NCBI GenBank assembly: GCA_031262595.1
Contig: JAISHI010000023.1
Coordinates: 1-45,348 of the forward strand
Direction: 5' to 3'
Source of the DNA: Christensenellaceae bacterium
GTDB lineage: Bacteria > Bacillota > Clostridia > Christensenellales > UBA1242
DNA length: 45,348 nt
Shown: positions 18,041 through 28,095 of the stretch, one piece after another
Position numbering within the stretch: position 1 is the first letter of the stretch
How the letters are laid out: each line of letters starts with the position of its first letter
The notes under the pieces: generated by a model
Told to the model about the DNA's origin: nothing
The model's input: only the letters and a program-made list of their open reading frames with translations
Databases searched by the model: none
Program-made: the position numbers and the translations under genes

Positions 18041-18496
18041 TTACGCTTGTTGTTTTTTAGTAGCTACGCAAATAGCCGAACCAATAACAATCGCGCCTAA
18101 TAATACGCCCCAAACTGACATGAGTTGAGTCATAAACATACCAAACGCTTCGGTTTCGATTTTCTTAACCGCTAGTTTTATATCTGCGATATATGTATCG
18201 ATAACCGCCTTTCCTGCGTCGGTCGGTGCTGCTTCTTTCTCAGCCTCTAATTGCTTAATCATACGATTAACCGCTTCTTTCCCACTAATAACTTCGTCGC
18301 GGTCGGCAAGAGCGATTTCTTCTCCATTCTTATCCAATTCCGCAACAACTTGTCGTCCCCATATCATCCCAGTGCCTGTTATCGCTGAACTTTGTTTCGC
18401 AAACTCAGCTTGCATTATTGCATTAATTAACCCAAAAAGCATAACAAGCCCGATGAACGATGCTAAAACAATTTTCATTATACAATGTTTTTTCAA
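18041..18496 (-). CDS. Hypothetical membrane protein
   Basis: N- and C-terminal TM segments. TTG start with SD AAAGGAG; promoter TTGACG-17-TAAAAT with a leader. Confidence 0.65.
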   Translation of the reverse strand: MKKHCIMKIVLASFIGLVMLFGLINAIMQAEFAKQSSAITGTGMIWGRQVVAELDKNGEEIALADRDEVISGKEAVNRMIKQLEAEKEAAPTDAGKAVIDTYIADIKLAVKKIETEAFGMFMTQLMSVWGVLLGAIVIGSAICVATKKQQA

Positions 18497-18683
18497 ATTT
18501 AATTACTCCTTTTAACCACAGTTTTGTCTTGGATACCTCTTTTGTGGGTGGAAGTATGGGGTAATTTTATCTTTATAAACTAAAATCGTCAAACTTTTTT
18601 ATATAAAAATCGATTTTTTGGCATTTTTGGCAGTCCAATCCTTAAATTGCGGAGCGCAAACCCCCACGAAACGCCTAAACTAC

Positions 18684-18712
18684 TTGCTTTTCGCGCGCCG
18701 ATCGGCGATAAT
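18684..18712 (+). promoter_or_regulatory. Promoter
   Basis: TTGCTT (18684-18689), 17 nt, GATAAT (18707-18712), 8 nt, ATG at 18721. Confidence 0.65.
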
Positions 18713-18720
18713 CTTTTATT

Positions 18721-19524
18721 ATGAGTTTTACAGCTGGCGTTTGCCCGAAATGCAAAGAATATTTACTCCTTAAAGAGGGCGTTCCGTTTTTGGTCTGCCC
18801 GCTTTGCAGCGCGAATATCTCGTTCCAAAAATCGCAAACGTTGCTTAAAAACCGTTGCATGAACCCCGAGAATATCTCGAAACTAATCGAGGATTGCCTA
18901 ACGCTCGAGGTTCGCTACGGAAAAGAACTTCCGCTCTATATAATGGGCGAACTCGCGGACAATTTTCCGTCGAATGAGGAGGTTTCGTATCTGCTCTGCT
19001 CGCTAACGAACTTCGACGAGGCCCTAACGCGCGAGCATCTTAAAAAGTTCGCGGCTCTTCCCTCGAAGCCGGCTTGGGCGGAAAAACTTCTCGCGGCTTG
19101 CTTGCGGTTCGATTATCTCGACATCGAGGACACGCTTAAAACCTATATAAAAACAAAGCTCGACCCGAAATTTCACCCCGAATACCTCGCGAAATTAAAG
19201 CACCTCATGGGGCAATACAAGGGCGACCGCTATACGCGCTCGTCGACGGTTTCGCTTTGGGCGATGTTCGCTGGGTTCGCGGTTTTAAACCTCGCCGTGC
19301 CTGTCGTGTTTTTCGTCGCGCTGCCGATGCTGACGATACTCGCGACTGGGCTTATTGCGCTCGGGATTATGCTCCTCGAACTCGGTTGTTTATTCCTTCA
19401 TAACCGCGTCTTCGGCAACCGAACGGGCTTAGCCGGCGTCGAGAAAGTTTTGACCGTCGTTTTTGTTTGCAGCATCGTCTTTTTAGTTATGCTGAGCCTA
19501 CTCGCGGGGACAATACAAATATAA
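18721..19524 (+). CDS. Hypothetical zinc-ribbon membrane protein
   Basis: N-terminal CPKC…CPLC; C-terminal TM segments. Confidence 0.75.
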   Translation: MSFTAGVCPKCKEYLLLKEGVPFLVCPLCSANISFQKSQTLLKNRCMNPENISKLIEDCLTLEVRYGKELPLYIMGELADNFPSNEEVSYLLCSLTNFDEALTREHLKKFAALPSKPAWAEKLLAACLRFDYLDIEDTLKTYIKTKLDPKFHPEYLAKLKHLMGQYKGDRYTRSSTVSLWAMFAGFAVLNLAVPVVFFVALPMLTILATGLIALGIMLLELGCLFLHNRVFGNRTGLAGVEKVLTVVFVCSIVFLVMLSLLAGTIQI

Positions 19525-19537
19525 GGAAATAATAATA

Positions 19538-20398
19538 ATGAAAACACAAACCTTCACAGCCGTTAAAGGCGAATTGCTCTCGAAATTTATCCCGAACAAC
19601 CTCCATGGCGCGGGGTTTGCTTTCGTGCGCACGCTCTTAAAAAATAAGGACATTAAGGTTAATGGCGCGCGCGTTTCGGCGGACGTTATGCTCTCGGCGG
19701 GCGACACAGTTCAAATTTTCTACCCCGACGACGCGATAAAGGAATATAAACCTTATAAAATAATCTTCGAGGACAAAAATATCCTTGTCGTTCATAAAAA
19801 TCAAGGCATCGAAACAACGAGCGCGGTTAATAAAAACACGCTCGAGAACCTATTAAGCGCGAATTTTAAGAAAAATTTAATCGCGGTTCATAGATTGGAC
19901 GTTAATACGGAAGGCTTAGTCATTTTCGCGAAAAACGAAACCGCGCGAACCGAACTCGAAAACGCATTTAAAGAAGATTTCGTCGAGAAAACCTATAACG
20001 CGCTTTGTTTCGGAACGCTAAATAAGTCGCCGTTAACCCTCACGGGCTACCTTAAAAAGGATTCGGGCGCGGGGGAGGTCGTTATCGCGAAAGAACAATC
20101 GCCGGGATTCTTACCAATTAAAACGACCGTCGAGTTCGTTAGGAACCTCAAAGATTTCGGGCTATATAAAATTACGCCGCGAACAGGCCGAACCCACCAA
20201 ATCCGCGCCCATCTCGCGAGCATCGGGCTTTATATTGTCGGCGACGGGAAATACGGCGACGCAAAACTCAATAAAGCCTACGGCGAAACGAAGCAAGCCC
20301 TTTGCGCAACGGAAATTAAGTTTAAATTCCCACCCGCTTCCCCACTCGCCTATTTAAATAAAGAAATTTTTAAAACCGTGCCGAGTTTTTTAAAATAA
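19538..20398 (+). CDS. RluA family pseudouridine synthase
   Basis: AVHRLDVNTEGLVIFAKN; TPRTGRTHQIRAHLASIGLYIVGDGKYG. Confidence 0.94.
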   Translation: MKTQTFTAVKGELLSKFIPNNLHGAGFAFVRTLLKNKDIKVNGARVSADVMLSAGDTVQIFYPDDAIKEYKPYKIIFEDKNILVVHKNQGIETTSAVNKNTLENLLSANFKKNLIAVHRLDVNTEGLVIFAKNETARTELENAFKEDFVEKTYNALCFGTLNKSPLTLTGYLKKDSGAGEVVIAKEQSPGFLPIKTTVEFVRNLKDFGLYKITPRTGRTHQIRAHLASIGLYIVGDGKYGDAKLNKAYGETKQALCATEIKFKFPPASPLAYLNKEIFKTVPSFLK

Positions 20399-20474
20399 TT
20401 TTTGAAAATAGTGCGCGCCGCTATCCCACTCGATTATTTAAATCGTGTTTTATTAAATAATTTATAATAAATAT

Positions 20475-21178
20475 TTAAAATCCGCGCAATCGCACCTCGG
20501 CGACGGTTTTCGAAACAATATCCGCGAAGGTTTGCGCCTCGTCTTTCGAATACGGAACCAGCGCAACGAAGTTCGATTTCGAAAACTCGTTCGGGATGAA
20601 TTGTTGGATTTGATAGACCCCAGCGCCCGCGATTTCTTCGGCGATTTGCGTAAAATCGCTGCCGTTAAGATACGGCGAGAGCGTCGTTCGGAACATATAC
20701 TTATCTTTTTCGAGAGTTTTTAAAAACTCAATGCTTTTCGCGACGTCGTCATTAAGCGGAACGCCGGTTATATCCGCATAGCGCGAGAGCGGCGCTTTTA
20801 TATCCATCGCGACGAAATCGACGAGTTTTTCGTTAACGAGTTTCTTTAAAATCTCGAAATTCGTTCCGTTTGTATCGAGTTTAACGAGCAGCCCTAAGCC
20901 CCTTATCGCGTTTATAATCTCGCGAAGCCTAGGAAATAGCGTCGGTTCGCCGCCCGAGATAACAACGCCGTCTAAAAACTTTTTTTTACTCTCAATATCC
21001 GCGAAAACCTCAACGAAACTCATCGAATTGCTTTTTGGGCTAAAGATTTGGCTGTTATGGCAATAATGACAACGGAAATTGCAACCGCCCAAAAAGATAA
21101 CGCAAGAGACCTTTTCCGGATAATCAAGGAAAGATTGCGGTTGATACCCCGCGACTTTAATTTCGTTTATATCCATAA
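20475..21178 (-). CDS. nrdG: Anaerobic ribonucleoside-triphosphate reductase activating protein (radical SAM)
   Basis: GGCNFRCHYCHNSQI; SGGEPTLF; adjacent to nrdD; SD AAAGGGAG. Confidence 0.9.
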
Positions 21179-21193
21179 TTTCTCCCTTTAAAT

Positions 21194-21226
21194 TAAGAAC
21201 TTTAACCGACTTGATTAAAGTTCTTA
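21194..21226 (-). promoter_or_regulatory. Perfect 12-bp inverted repeat in the nrdD-nrdG gap
   Basis: TAAGAACTTTAA-(9 nt)-TTAAAGTTCTTA. Confidence 0.7.
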
Positions 21227-21247
21227 TATTTTTATAGTTATTATAAA

Positions 21248-23341
21248 TTATTCGCAGCCGCAATTCGCAACTTTATACTTAACGCGTTCTTTATATTCCG
21301 TAGTTTTCCCAGCGTTATAGTTTTGAACCGGACGCAAGAACCCAACAACCCTGCTCCAAACCTCGCATTCGCCGCCGCATTCCGGGCAAGTCCAATTCTC
21401 GCCCGCGATATAGCCGTGATTTTCGCAAACCGAGAAGGTTGGAGTAATCGAAATATATGGCATCTTCGAGCTCGCGAAAACCTTTTTTATAAACGCCTTA
21501 ATCGACTCTTTGTCTTCGAGTTTTTCGCCTGTATAAACATGCATAACCGTTCCGCCGGTATAAAGGCTTTGGAGTTCGTCTTGTAAGCTAATCGCTTTAA
21601 AAACGTCGTCGGTGAAGGTCACTGGGAGGTGGGTGCTGTTCGTATAATAAGGGGTTTCGCCGCCCGCGGTTATGATTTCTGGATAACGTTGCTTGTCTTT
21701 CATCGCGAGGCGAGGCGCAACGCCCTCGGCTGGGGTCGCTTCGAGGTTATAGATATGCCCCGTTTCTTCTTGGTATTGCATCATCTTCTCGCGCAAGAAG
21801 TTCATAGTCCTGAGCGCGAACTCTTGCCCTTTCTTTGTTTCGATGCCTTCCCCGAAGAGGTTTAAGCAAGCCTCATGCATGCCAACGATGCCGATTGTGT
21901 TGAAATGGTTCGCCCAATAGCCGCCTTGTCGCTCCTTAACGCCTTTAAGATAGAACGCGCTATAAGGATAAAGTCCTTTGTCGGTTTGGTCCTCAACGAC
22001 TTTGCGCTTGATTTCGAGGCTGGTTTTCGCGATGTCTGCGAGGCGACCGAGTTCGTTAAAGAACTCGTCCTCGTTGTCGCATTTAAAACCGAGGCGCGGT
22101 AAGTTAATGGTTACGACGCCAACAGAGCCCGTTAATGGGTTTGAGCCGAAAAGTCCGCCGCCGCGTTTTTTAAGCTCCCGAACGTCGAGGCGCAAGCGGC
22201 AGCACATCGAAACCGCGTCGTCTGGGTTAAGGTCGCTGTTAACGTAGTTCGCGAAGTATGGGATTCCGTATTTGCAAGTCATTTCCATAACCGCGTCCAT
22301 AACCGGGCTGTCCCATTCGAGATTTTTCGTCACGTTGATTGTCGGGATTGGGAAACTAAATACGCGCCCGTTGTTATCGCCCGCAAGCATAACCTCGCAA
22401 AACGCTTTATTAAACATATCTTGCTCTTCTTTAAACTCGCCGTAGGTTTGCTCTTGAACCTCGCCGCCGATTATAACGTATTCGTCTTTGAGTGTTTTTG
22501 GGCAAGTAATATCAAGCGTAACATTCGAGAACGGGCATTGGAAGCCGACGCGCGTCGCAACGTTCATGTTAAAAACGAATTCTTGGAGGCATTGGCGGAC
22601 TTGGTTATATGATAGGCCGTCGTAGCGGATAAATGGCGCTAAATAGGTATCGAAACTGCTCCAAGCCTGCGCGCCCGCGGTTTCGCCTTGAAGGGTGAAG
22701 GTTGCGTTAACGATATGCCCAAGCGCGGTTCGAAGGTGTTTTGCTGGTGCGCTCGAAACCTTACCGAAAACGCCGGTAAAACCGAGCATAAGGAGTTGCT
22801 TAACGTCCCAACCAACGCAATACGCGCCGAAGAACCCGAGGTCATGGATATGAAGTGCGCCGCTCCTATGCGCCTCTGCGACTTCGAACGGATAAACCTC
22901 GTTAAGCCAATATTTTTTCGTAAACTCCTCGCGGACGAAATTATTAAGCCCCGCAACGCTCTTTTGCGTGTTTGCGTTGTTCTTAACCGCCATGTCGTCG
23001 CCGTCGAGATAATCGCTAAACATCTTAATAACCGCGCCGGTTACCGCGTTATCTTCGCGCGCGCCGCGCCTTTTCTCGCGGTAAAGGATATAAGCCTTCG
23101 CGACTTGGTCGTGCCCAGCCTTAATGAGGTGGCGCTCAACTGTGTCTTGAACTTCCTCAACCGTCGGCGTTTTTTTGCCGAAAACTTGGGTTAGTTCCTC
23201 CTCAACACTTTGCGCGATTTTATCCGCGCCGCTGCGATCCGTTCCGCCGACAGCCTTAACAGCCTTGAAAACTGCTTCCGCGATTTTCGCGCGGTCGAAT
23301 TTTTGGGAGCTTCCGTCCCTTTTTAATACTTTTGTAATCAT
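21248..23341 (-). CDS. nrdD: Anaerobic ribonucleoside-triphosphate reductase
   Basis: N-terminal ATP-cone, C-terminal CPECGGECE…SRVVGFLRPVQNYNAGKTTEYKERVKY. The track start at 23347 is a TTG; ATG at 23341 preferred. Confidence 0.96.
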   Translation of the reverse strand: MITKVLKRDGSSQKFDRAKIAEAVFKAVKAVGGTDRSGADKIAQSVEEELTQVFGKKTPTVEEVQDTVERHLIKAGHDQVAKAYILYREKRRGAREDNAVTGAVIKMFSDYLDGDDMAVKNNANTQKSVAGLNNFVREEFTKKYWLNEVYPFEVAEAHRSGALHIHDLGFFGAYCVGWDVKQLLMLGFTGVFGKVSSAPAKHLRTALGHIVNATFTLQGETAGAQAWSSFDTYLAPFIRYDGLSYNQVRQCLQEFVFNMNVATRVGFQCPFSNVTLDITCPKTLKDEYVIIGGEVQEQTYGEFKEEQDMFNKAFCEVMLAGDNNGRVFSFPIPTINVTKNLEWDSPVMDAVMEMTCKYGIPYFANYVNSDLNPDDAVSMCCRLRLDVRELKKRGGGLFGSNPLTGSVGVVTINLPRLGFKCDNEDEFFNELGRLADIAKTSLEIKRKVVEDQTDKGLYPYSAFYLKGVKERQGGYWANHFNTIGIVGMHEACLNLFGEGIETKKGQEFALRTMNFLREKMMQYQEETGHIYNLEATPAEGVAPRLAMKDKQRYPEIITAGGETPYYTNSTHLPVTFTDDVFKAISLQDELQSLYTGGTVMHVYTGEKLEDKESIKAFIKKVFASSKMPYISITPTFSVCENHGYIAGENWTCPECGGECEVWSRVVGFLRPVQNYNAGKTTEYKERVKYKVANCGCE

Positions 23342-23346
23342 ACCCA

Positions 23347-23409
23347 ATTATATACACACCACAATATATTGTGCAACTAATTTTTAAAAAACCACAATAT
23401 CTTGTATAC
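23347..23409 (-). promoter_or_regulatory. nrdD promoter with two NrdR-like boxes
   Basis: TATAAT at 23352-23347. Palindromes ACAATATATTGT (23361-23372) and ACAATATCTTGT (23394-23405), 33 bp centre to centre. Confidence 0.8.
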
Positions 23410-23460
23410 TATGCACAAAATCGCGCTTTTTTTAATATGAGTTATAAAAATTTATTATTA

Positions 23461-23490
23461 AAAACCGCGAAAGTTACTCCGCGGTTTTTG
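23461..23490. terminator. Intrinsic terminator
   Basis: AAAACCGCG…CGCGGTTTTTGGTTTTT. Confidence 0.7.
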
Positions 23491-23506
23491 GTTTTTAGGC
23501 TAATTC

Positions 23507-26500
23507 TTAAACAACGCCGTTTTCGTCTTGGACGTCTTTTTCTTTTTTGCCTTTCTTTAACTTTTTAGGTGCGCCACCCTCGAATTTCGTTTGGCGACCC
23601 GTTATTATAAAGTATGCGATAACGCCGAGGAGCAAGCCACTCGCAAGAACAATTAAAATCGTTCCCCAAATCTTAGCCGTGTCAACTTTCGCCGCAGCCT
23701 CAGGCTCGGTTATTGTAAACGAGAAACTCTTGCTCGAATAAACGTTTGATTGCGAACGAATCGAAACAGTTATCGTATATGTGCCGGCTGTCGTTGGGGT
23801 TATGTCATAATGGAACTTGTTTTTCGTTTGAACGTTTCCGCTAGAATCGGTATACGAATACGTTTCCGTTTCCTCAACGCGCGTTAGTTCCGCCCCGCCG
23901 CTAACCGTTATGCTGGTATTCTCGTCGATATATTGATACATATAATCGGATGGCGTCCAACTTCCATCGTTGTTGCGAGTTCCGTAAACGGTTTTTCCGC
24001 CTGAAATTTCGATTTCCTCTAAGCTAATCGTAAAGGTTTCGTTGTTTTTCTCGTTAAGCTCACGGCTCGAACCCGAAAGTTCTTTAAGCGCGCCGATAAA
24101 CTCGATATCAGGCTTAACCGCATCGCCAATCGAAACGCCGAAGTCAAGGCTCGAACTTGCGTCCTTATAGTTAACCTTGAACGAAACGTTATAGGTATCG
24201 TCGACAACGATATTGTCGTCGTTCGTATGGTTATTGCGGTCGAAGAGTTCGGCTTTGAGCGCGTAAGTTGCCGCTGGGGTTAATTCCGTGTATTCGCCTG
24301 TTGGTGTAGACCCGCCGAGCGCATATTTCTCAACCGCCGTTAGGGTGCGTTTTGCTTGGATTGTCGCGTTTGGTTTAAATGCGAAATATTCTTGCCCGTT
24401 CGCCGTTGCGATAACGATTTCGTCGTCCTCGCCCGCGTTATTAAAGGCTTTAATTTCCCCCGTTTCACGGTCATAACGAAGCGTCATATTAAGCATAACC
24501 GAACTCGAATCGCTTGCGCGCGAAACCTTAATATCGATGCTAGATTGTTCGCCAAAGTCGCTTGGCGCGCTTAATTTATTAGTAAAGTAAGCGGTTGAAA
24601 GCGGAAGAACGATATAACCGTATTCGAGTTTTCGCTCGCTACCTTCGACGAGTTTTAAGCTATCAATCAAAACTTCGTCGCTAAGCGCAACGCTATTTGT
24701 TCCGCTAGTTGTATAATCGCCGAAGTCCGCGAGCGCGTTGGCCATCGCGTTAATGCTTTCACCGCCTTGTTTTTTAAGCGTGAATTCCGTTCCGCGGTTA
24801 ACCTTGTCGCCGTCGAACTCGCTATATTGGATTCCCGAGCCATAGTTAACGTCAACGTTAAAGTCGCCGGAAGCCACTTCGCTAACGTTAATAGCGAGGT
24901 TTATGCTCTTCTTTGCGTTGTCATCGTCAATCTCAACCGCACCGATCTTGCTGTTTATTTTATAGTCGCCGTCCTTAATGAACGAAACCTCATATTTAAA
25001 GTTATAAGTTCCCGCTGCTGTTGGCGAAAATTTGCCGCTATCAAGAGGCGCGCCATCCACTCTATACTCCGCAACCGCGTTTGCTGCGCTGATTGCATCG
25101 CCCTCTTTATATAAGTAGCCTTGTTTCGCGATAAACTTAATGCCGTTAATCGTCATTGTAAGATCCGGCATTGAAACGCTTTGCCCAACTTTCATTTGGA
25201 TATTTTCTTTTGAAAGGGTTAAGGTCGTATTTGGTTTGCCAACAACCGTAAACTTCGCGTAAAAAATCGAGGTTTCGCCGTATTTGTTGCTCGCCGTAAC
25301 GACAACATAATAATTTTCGCTATATTGCGTTGGGATAACGCTAAGGCCGCTGATAACTTTTTGCGAGGTCGGACGCAATGGGAATTCGAAGCCATACCCC
25401 AAACTAGACGAATCAAAACCTTCCGGAGTTTCGTCAACTTTTGTTGGCTCGCCCGCTTTAGGTTTCCAACCTTCTACGGTTATGATTTCTTGCTTACCCG
25501 TATCTGCGTTATAAACTTGAATAGAACCGCTTACAAACTCATCCGATGTTATTGAATCGTTCGAGATTTTAATGTCAGGCAATAAAAGCTCTTCGTTTTG
25601 TCTTGGAGTTTGGTTTTTTATTTCATCTAAGTAGCTGGCGGGGTCGTATCCAATCGTTGGATAAACTTCGTCGCCCACTTCCCTCGCGCCAACAACTTCA
25701 ACATCAATAACTTGAAGTGAAACTAAATTTTCGTATTCGCTTGGGACTGTTGTCCAGCCCGCGAAAGCAAACGAAGGCTCTTTTTGGATTGCTGTCCAAT
25801 TTCGCGCAACCGCGAAAATCTTATAACTTCCCGCTTCTTTCGCCTCGAAAGAAACTACCCCGCCACTTATATCTTCTTCTTTAATCTCGGTTGGCAAAAC
25901 GTCTCCGTCTTTCGCCCAATAATATTTAAGTTCGTTTGTCGAAACGTCGGTTGAGAGTTCGTTAAACGAAATCTCGTCGCCAGCGCGATAGTTATTAGTA
26001 TCCGTTGTTAATTCGCCGTTGATAACTGGGGCAGTTGCGGCATAGGTATCGCTAACATTAAAGTAATAACTTGGAAGATACGCGGTTTTATTCGTTCCGC
26101 CTATGCCTGTAATCGTTGCGGTTATATAGAAGGTTCCGTCGGCGATGTTGTCGTTGCGAAGGAATAAAACTGGAGTTTTTTCAACCGCGGTTTCGCCATA
26201 GAGCGCACTCGAATCGGGCGTGCCGAAATTAAGAATCAAACCCTTTGCGTTATTGTAATTAAACTTCATCTTATCTTCGTCGGTCTCGATTTTATTCGAA
26301 AATTCCGCAACCGAATCCCAAGTATTATTAGCCAATTTCTTATAGAGTTTAAGCGTATATGTTAAATCCTCGCTAGTTTTATCGCCGTAGTCATAACCCA
26401 TAAGCGCAGGGATATTTATTAGCGTATCGTTGCCCGCAGCAATTTTCGTTATGCTAGCGTCGCTCGAACTCGTTGAAGGCAAAAGCCAAGATTTGTCAAC

Positions 26501-27940
26501 AAGATCTTTACTCTCGAAAGCCTCTTTTTCGTCCATGCCATCGGTATAAGTGAACGCATCCGTCCATTTATATTTTGGCGCTTGAGTATTTTCCGCTTTA
26601 AGTTCGGTTGTAAATGGAACATACTTAATAAAGCCCGCGTTCCCGCTCTCGCCCGGTTCTGTGCCCGTCAGGATATTCATCTCATCGCCAGCCCAATTAA
26701 CGCCGTAGCCCCATGCGGTTGTTGTATAATAAGTAAAGCGATAATAGCCGACTGTATCAGGAACGAATTTATAATCCGTTGTCCAGCCTTTATCCGTCCA
26801 ATCCGTTAAGTTTGCGCTGTATTGGATTTTTATTTTCGTAAAGTTCGAAACTGCGGTCGAGGAGTCGATATTGTTGAACGAGATAACGGGTTTGCCCTCG
26901 CCCTCAGTCGCCGAGCTAAGATAAACGCTCGCGGTTGGAAGAGTATATTCCCTATTAAGTTCAATCGTCGTCGAAGGCGCGCCAACGGTCGGCATCTTAT
27001 TAAACTTGATAAGTTCGTCGTAAGACTTGCCCGTTTCGCCCGAAGGTTTTGTTGGCTCTTCGATATTGATAAATTGGCTTCGGCCAGTTGCTTTAATTTT
27101 ATCTTCATCCTTAACTCCCGAAAAGCCCGAGTTATCAAACGTATATTTAAGATAGTATTTTTGTCCTTTTTCCCATTTCGTTGCGGTCGTAGTTGTTGGA
27201 TTGAAAACTCCGCCAACTTTCATTGATGTGGTTCCAGCGACAACGCCGTTATCGCCGCAAAGTTCAACCTTTATGCCGTTGTTCGTTGCGTCGCTGTTAA
27301 TAAAATTAACGAGTTCTTCCCAAGTTATGTCGTCGCTAGCCGCGCCAACAACATGGGTTTCCTCCTCCGTAGTGCCAGCGCCGACAACAACCGTCACGCC
27401 CGCCATAACCTTTTTAAGGTCGTCGAAATTCTCTTCCGCTAAAAGGTTCTTGCCGTTGTCGTCTTTAAGTTCCGTAATCTTTGGGATTGCGATAGGTTTA
27501 TTAGGAGTTATAACTGTTGCGAAAATCTCGCCTGTTGCCGCCGCATAATTAGTCGCAACCGAAATCGAATAGCGGTTTTGCGAAACGTTAACTGTATGAA
27601 CATAAAACGCCTCGTCTGGGGTTGCGTCGTCTAAGTTTGTTCCCGCAGGATAAATGCGATACTCGTAAACGCCTGTGTTTTCGTATGTCGCTGTGCTAAT
27701 TTTTTTGCCTTGGAAGAAAACCGCAACAACGCCGGTTGTCGTTGGGAGAGTTATCGCGTCGCCAACGTTTGCGCTTTGTTTCGGTAAACCGCTGAATGTA
27801 ATGTCGCCCTTAACGCCGGGGTTCATTTGCTCCGCCAAAGTTGCAGCCGCGAGCCGCGCAACCGAAAGCCCAAAGCCGCCGCAAAGCGCAGTTGCAATCG
27901 CCATAACGACCGTTAGACCTAATATAAGTATTTTCTTCAT
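23507..27940 (-). CDS. Large exported, membrane-anchored repeat protein
   Basis: Signal peptide MKKILILGLTVVMAIATALCGGFG; repeated T-G-x-Y-x-(Y/F) Ig-like segments; C-terminal TM plus basic tail. SD AAGGAGA. Confidence 0.85.
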   Translation of the reverse strand: MKKILILGLTVVMAIATALCGGFGLSVARLAAATLAEQMNPGVKGDITFSGLPKQSANVGDAITLPTTTGVVAVFFQGKKISTATYENTGVYEYRIYPAGTNLDDATPDEAFYVHTVNVSQNRYSISVATNYAAATGEIFATVITPNKPIAIPKITELKDDNGKNLLAEENFDDLKKVMAGVTVVVGAGTTEEETHVVGAASDDITWEELVNFINSDATNNGIKVELCGDNGVVAGTTSMKVGGVFNPTTTTATKWEKGQKYYLKYTFDNSGFSGVKDEDKIKATGRSQFINIEEPTKPSGETGKSYDELIKFNKMPTVGAPSTTIELNREYTLPTASVYLSSATEGEGKPVISFNNIDSSTAVSNFTKIKIQYSANLTDWTDKGWTTDYKFVPDTVGYYRFTYYTTTAWGYGVNWAGDEMNILTGTEPGESGNAGFIKYVPFTTELKAENTQAPKYKWTDAFTYTDGMDEKEAFESKDLVDKSWLLPSTSSSDASITKIAAGNDTLINIPALMGYDYGDKTSEDLTYTLKLYKKLANNTWDSVAEFSNKIETDEDKMKFNYNNAKGLILNFGTPDSSALYGETAVEKTPVLFLRNDNIADGTFYITATITGIGGTNKTAYLPSYYFNVSDTYAATAPVINGELTTDTNNYRAGDEISFNELSTDVSTNELKYYWAKDGDVLPTEIKEEDISGGVVSFEAKEAGSYKIFAVARNWTAIQKEPSFAFAGWTTVPSEYENLVSLQVIDVEVVGAREVGDEVYPTIGYDPASYLDEIKNQTPRQNEELLLPDIKISNDSITSDEFVSGSIQVYNADTGKQEIITVEGWKPKAGEPTKVDETPEGFDSSSLGYGFEFPLRPTSQKVISGLSVIPTQYSENYYVVVTASNKYGETSIFYAKFTVVGKPNTTLTLSKENIQMKVGQSVSMPDLTMTINGIKFIAKQGYLYKEGDAISAANAVAEYRVDGAPLDSGKFSPTAAGTYNFKYEVSFIKDGDYKINSKIGAVEIDDDNAKKSINLAINVSEVASGDFNVDVNYGSGIQYSEFDGDKVNRGTEFTLKKQGGESINAMANALADFGDYTTSGTNSVALSDEVLIDSLKLVEGSERKLEYGYIVLPLSTAYFTNKLSAPSDFGEQSSIDIKVSRASDSSSVMLNMTLRYDRETGEIKAFNNAGEDDEIVIATANGQEYFAFKPNATIQAKRTLTAVEKYALGGSTPTGEYTELTPAATYALKAELFDRNNHTNDDNIVVDDTYNVSFKVNYKDASSSLDFGVSIGDAVKPDIEFIGALKELSGSSRELNEKNNETFTISLEEIEISGGKTVYGTRNNDGSWTPSDYMYQYIDENTSITVSGGAELTRVEETETYSYTDSSGNVQTKNKFHYDITPTTAGTYTITVSIRSQSNVYSSKSFSFTITEPEAAAKVDTAKIWGTILIVLASGLLLGVIAYFIITGRQTKFEGGAPKKLKKGKKEKDVQDENGVV

Positions 27941-28095
27941 TTCTTTCTCCTTATGTTGATAAGATATACCATTAAAGTTAGCATCCGCGCCGAAAACTGT
28001 CAATGCGTTATTTTTTTATAATTTCTATATTATTATTTGAACTTTATCTTCTTATATACTTGATTTGAACGCGCAAATCATATATATATAAGGTT

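Noticed and set aside
18497-18683. Possible cis-regulatory leader upstream of the 18041-18496 gene
   Set aside because: A promoter (TTGACG-17-TAAAAT) and a weak CCACA…TGTGG hairpin are visible, but nothing distinctive enough to claim a riboswitch.
22688-23194. 168-aa ORF antisense to nrdD
   Set aside because: Overlaps the conserved nrdD N-terminal coding region.
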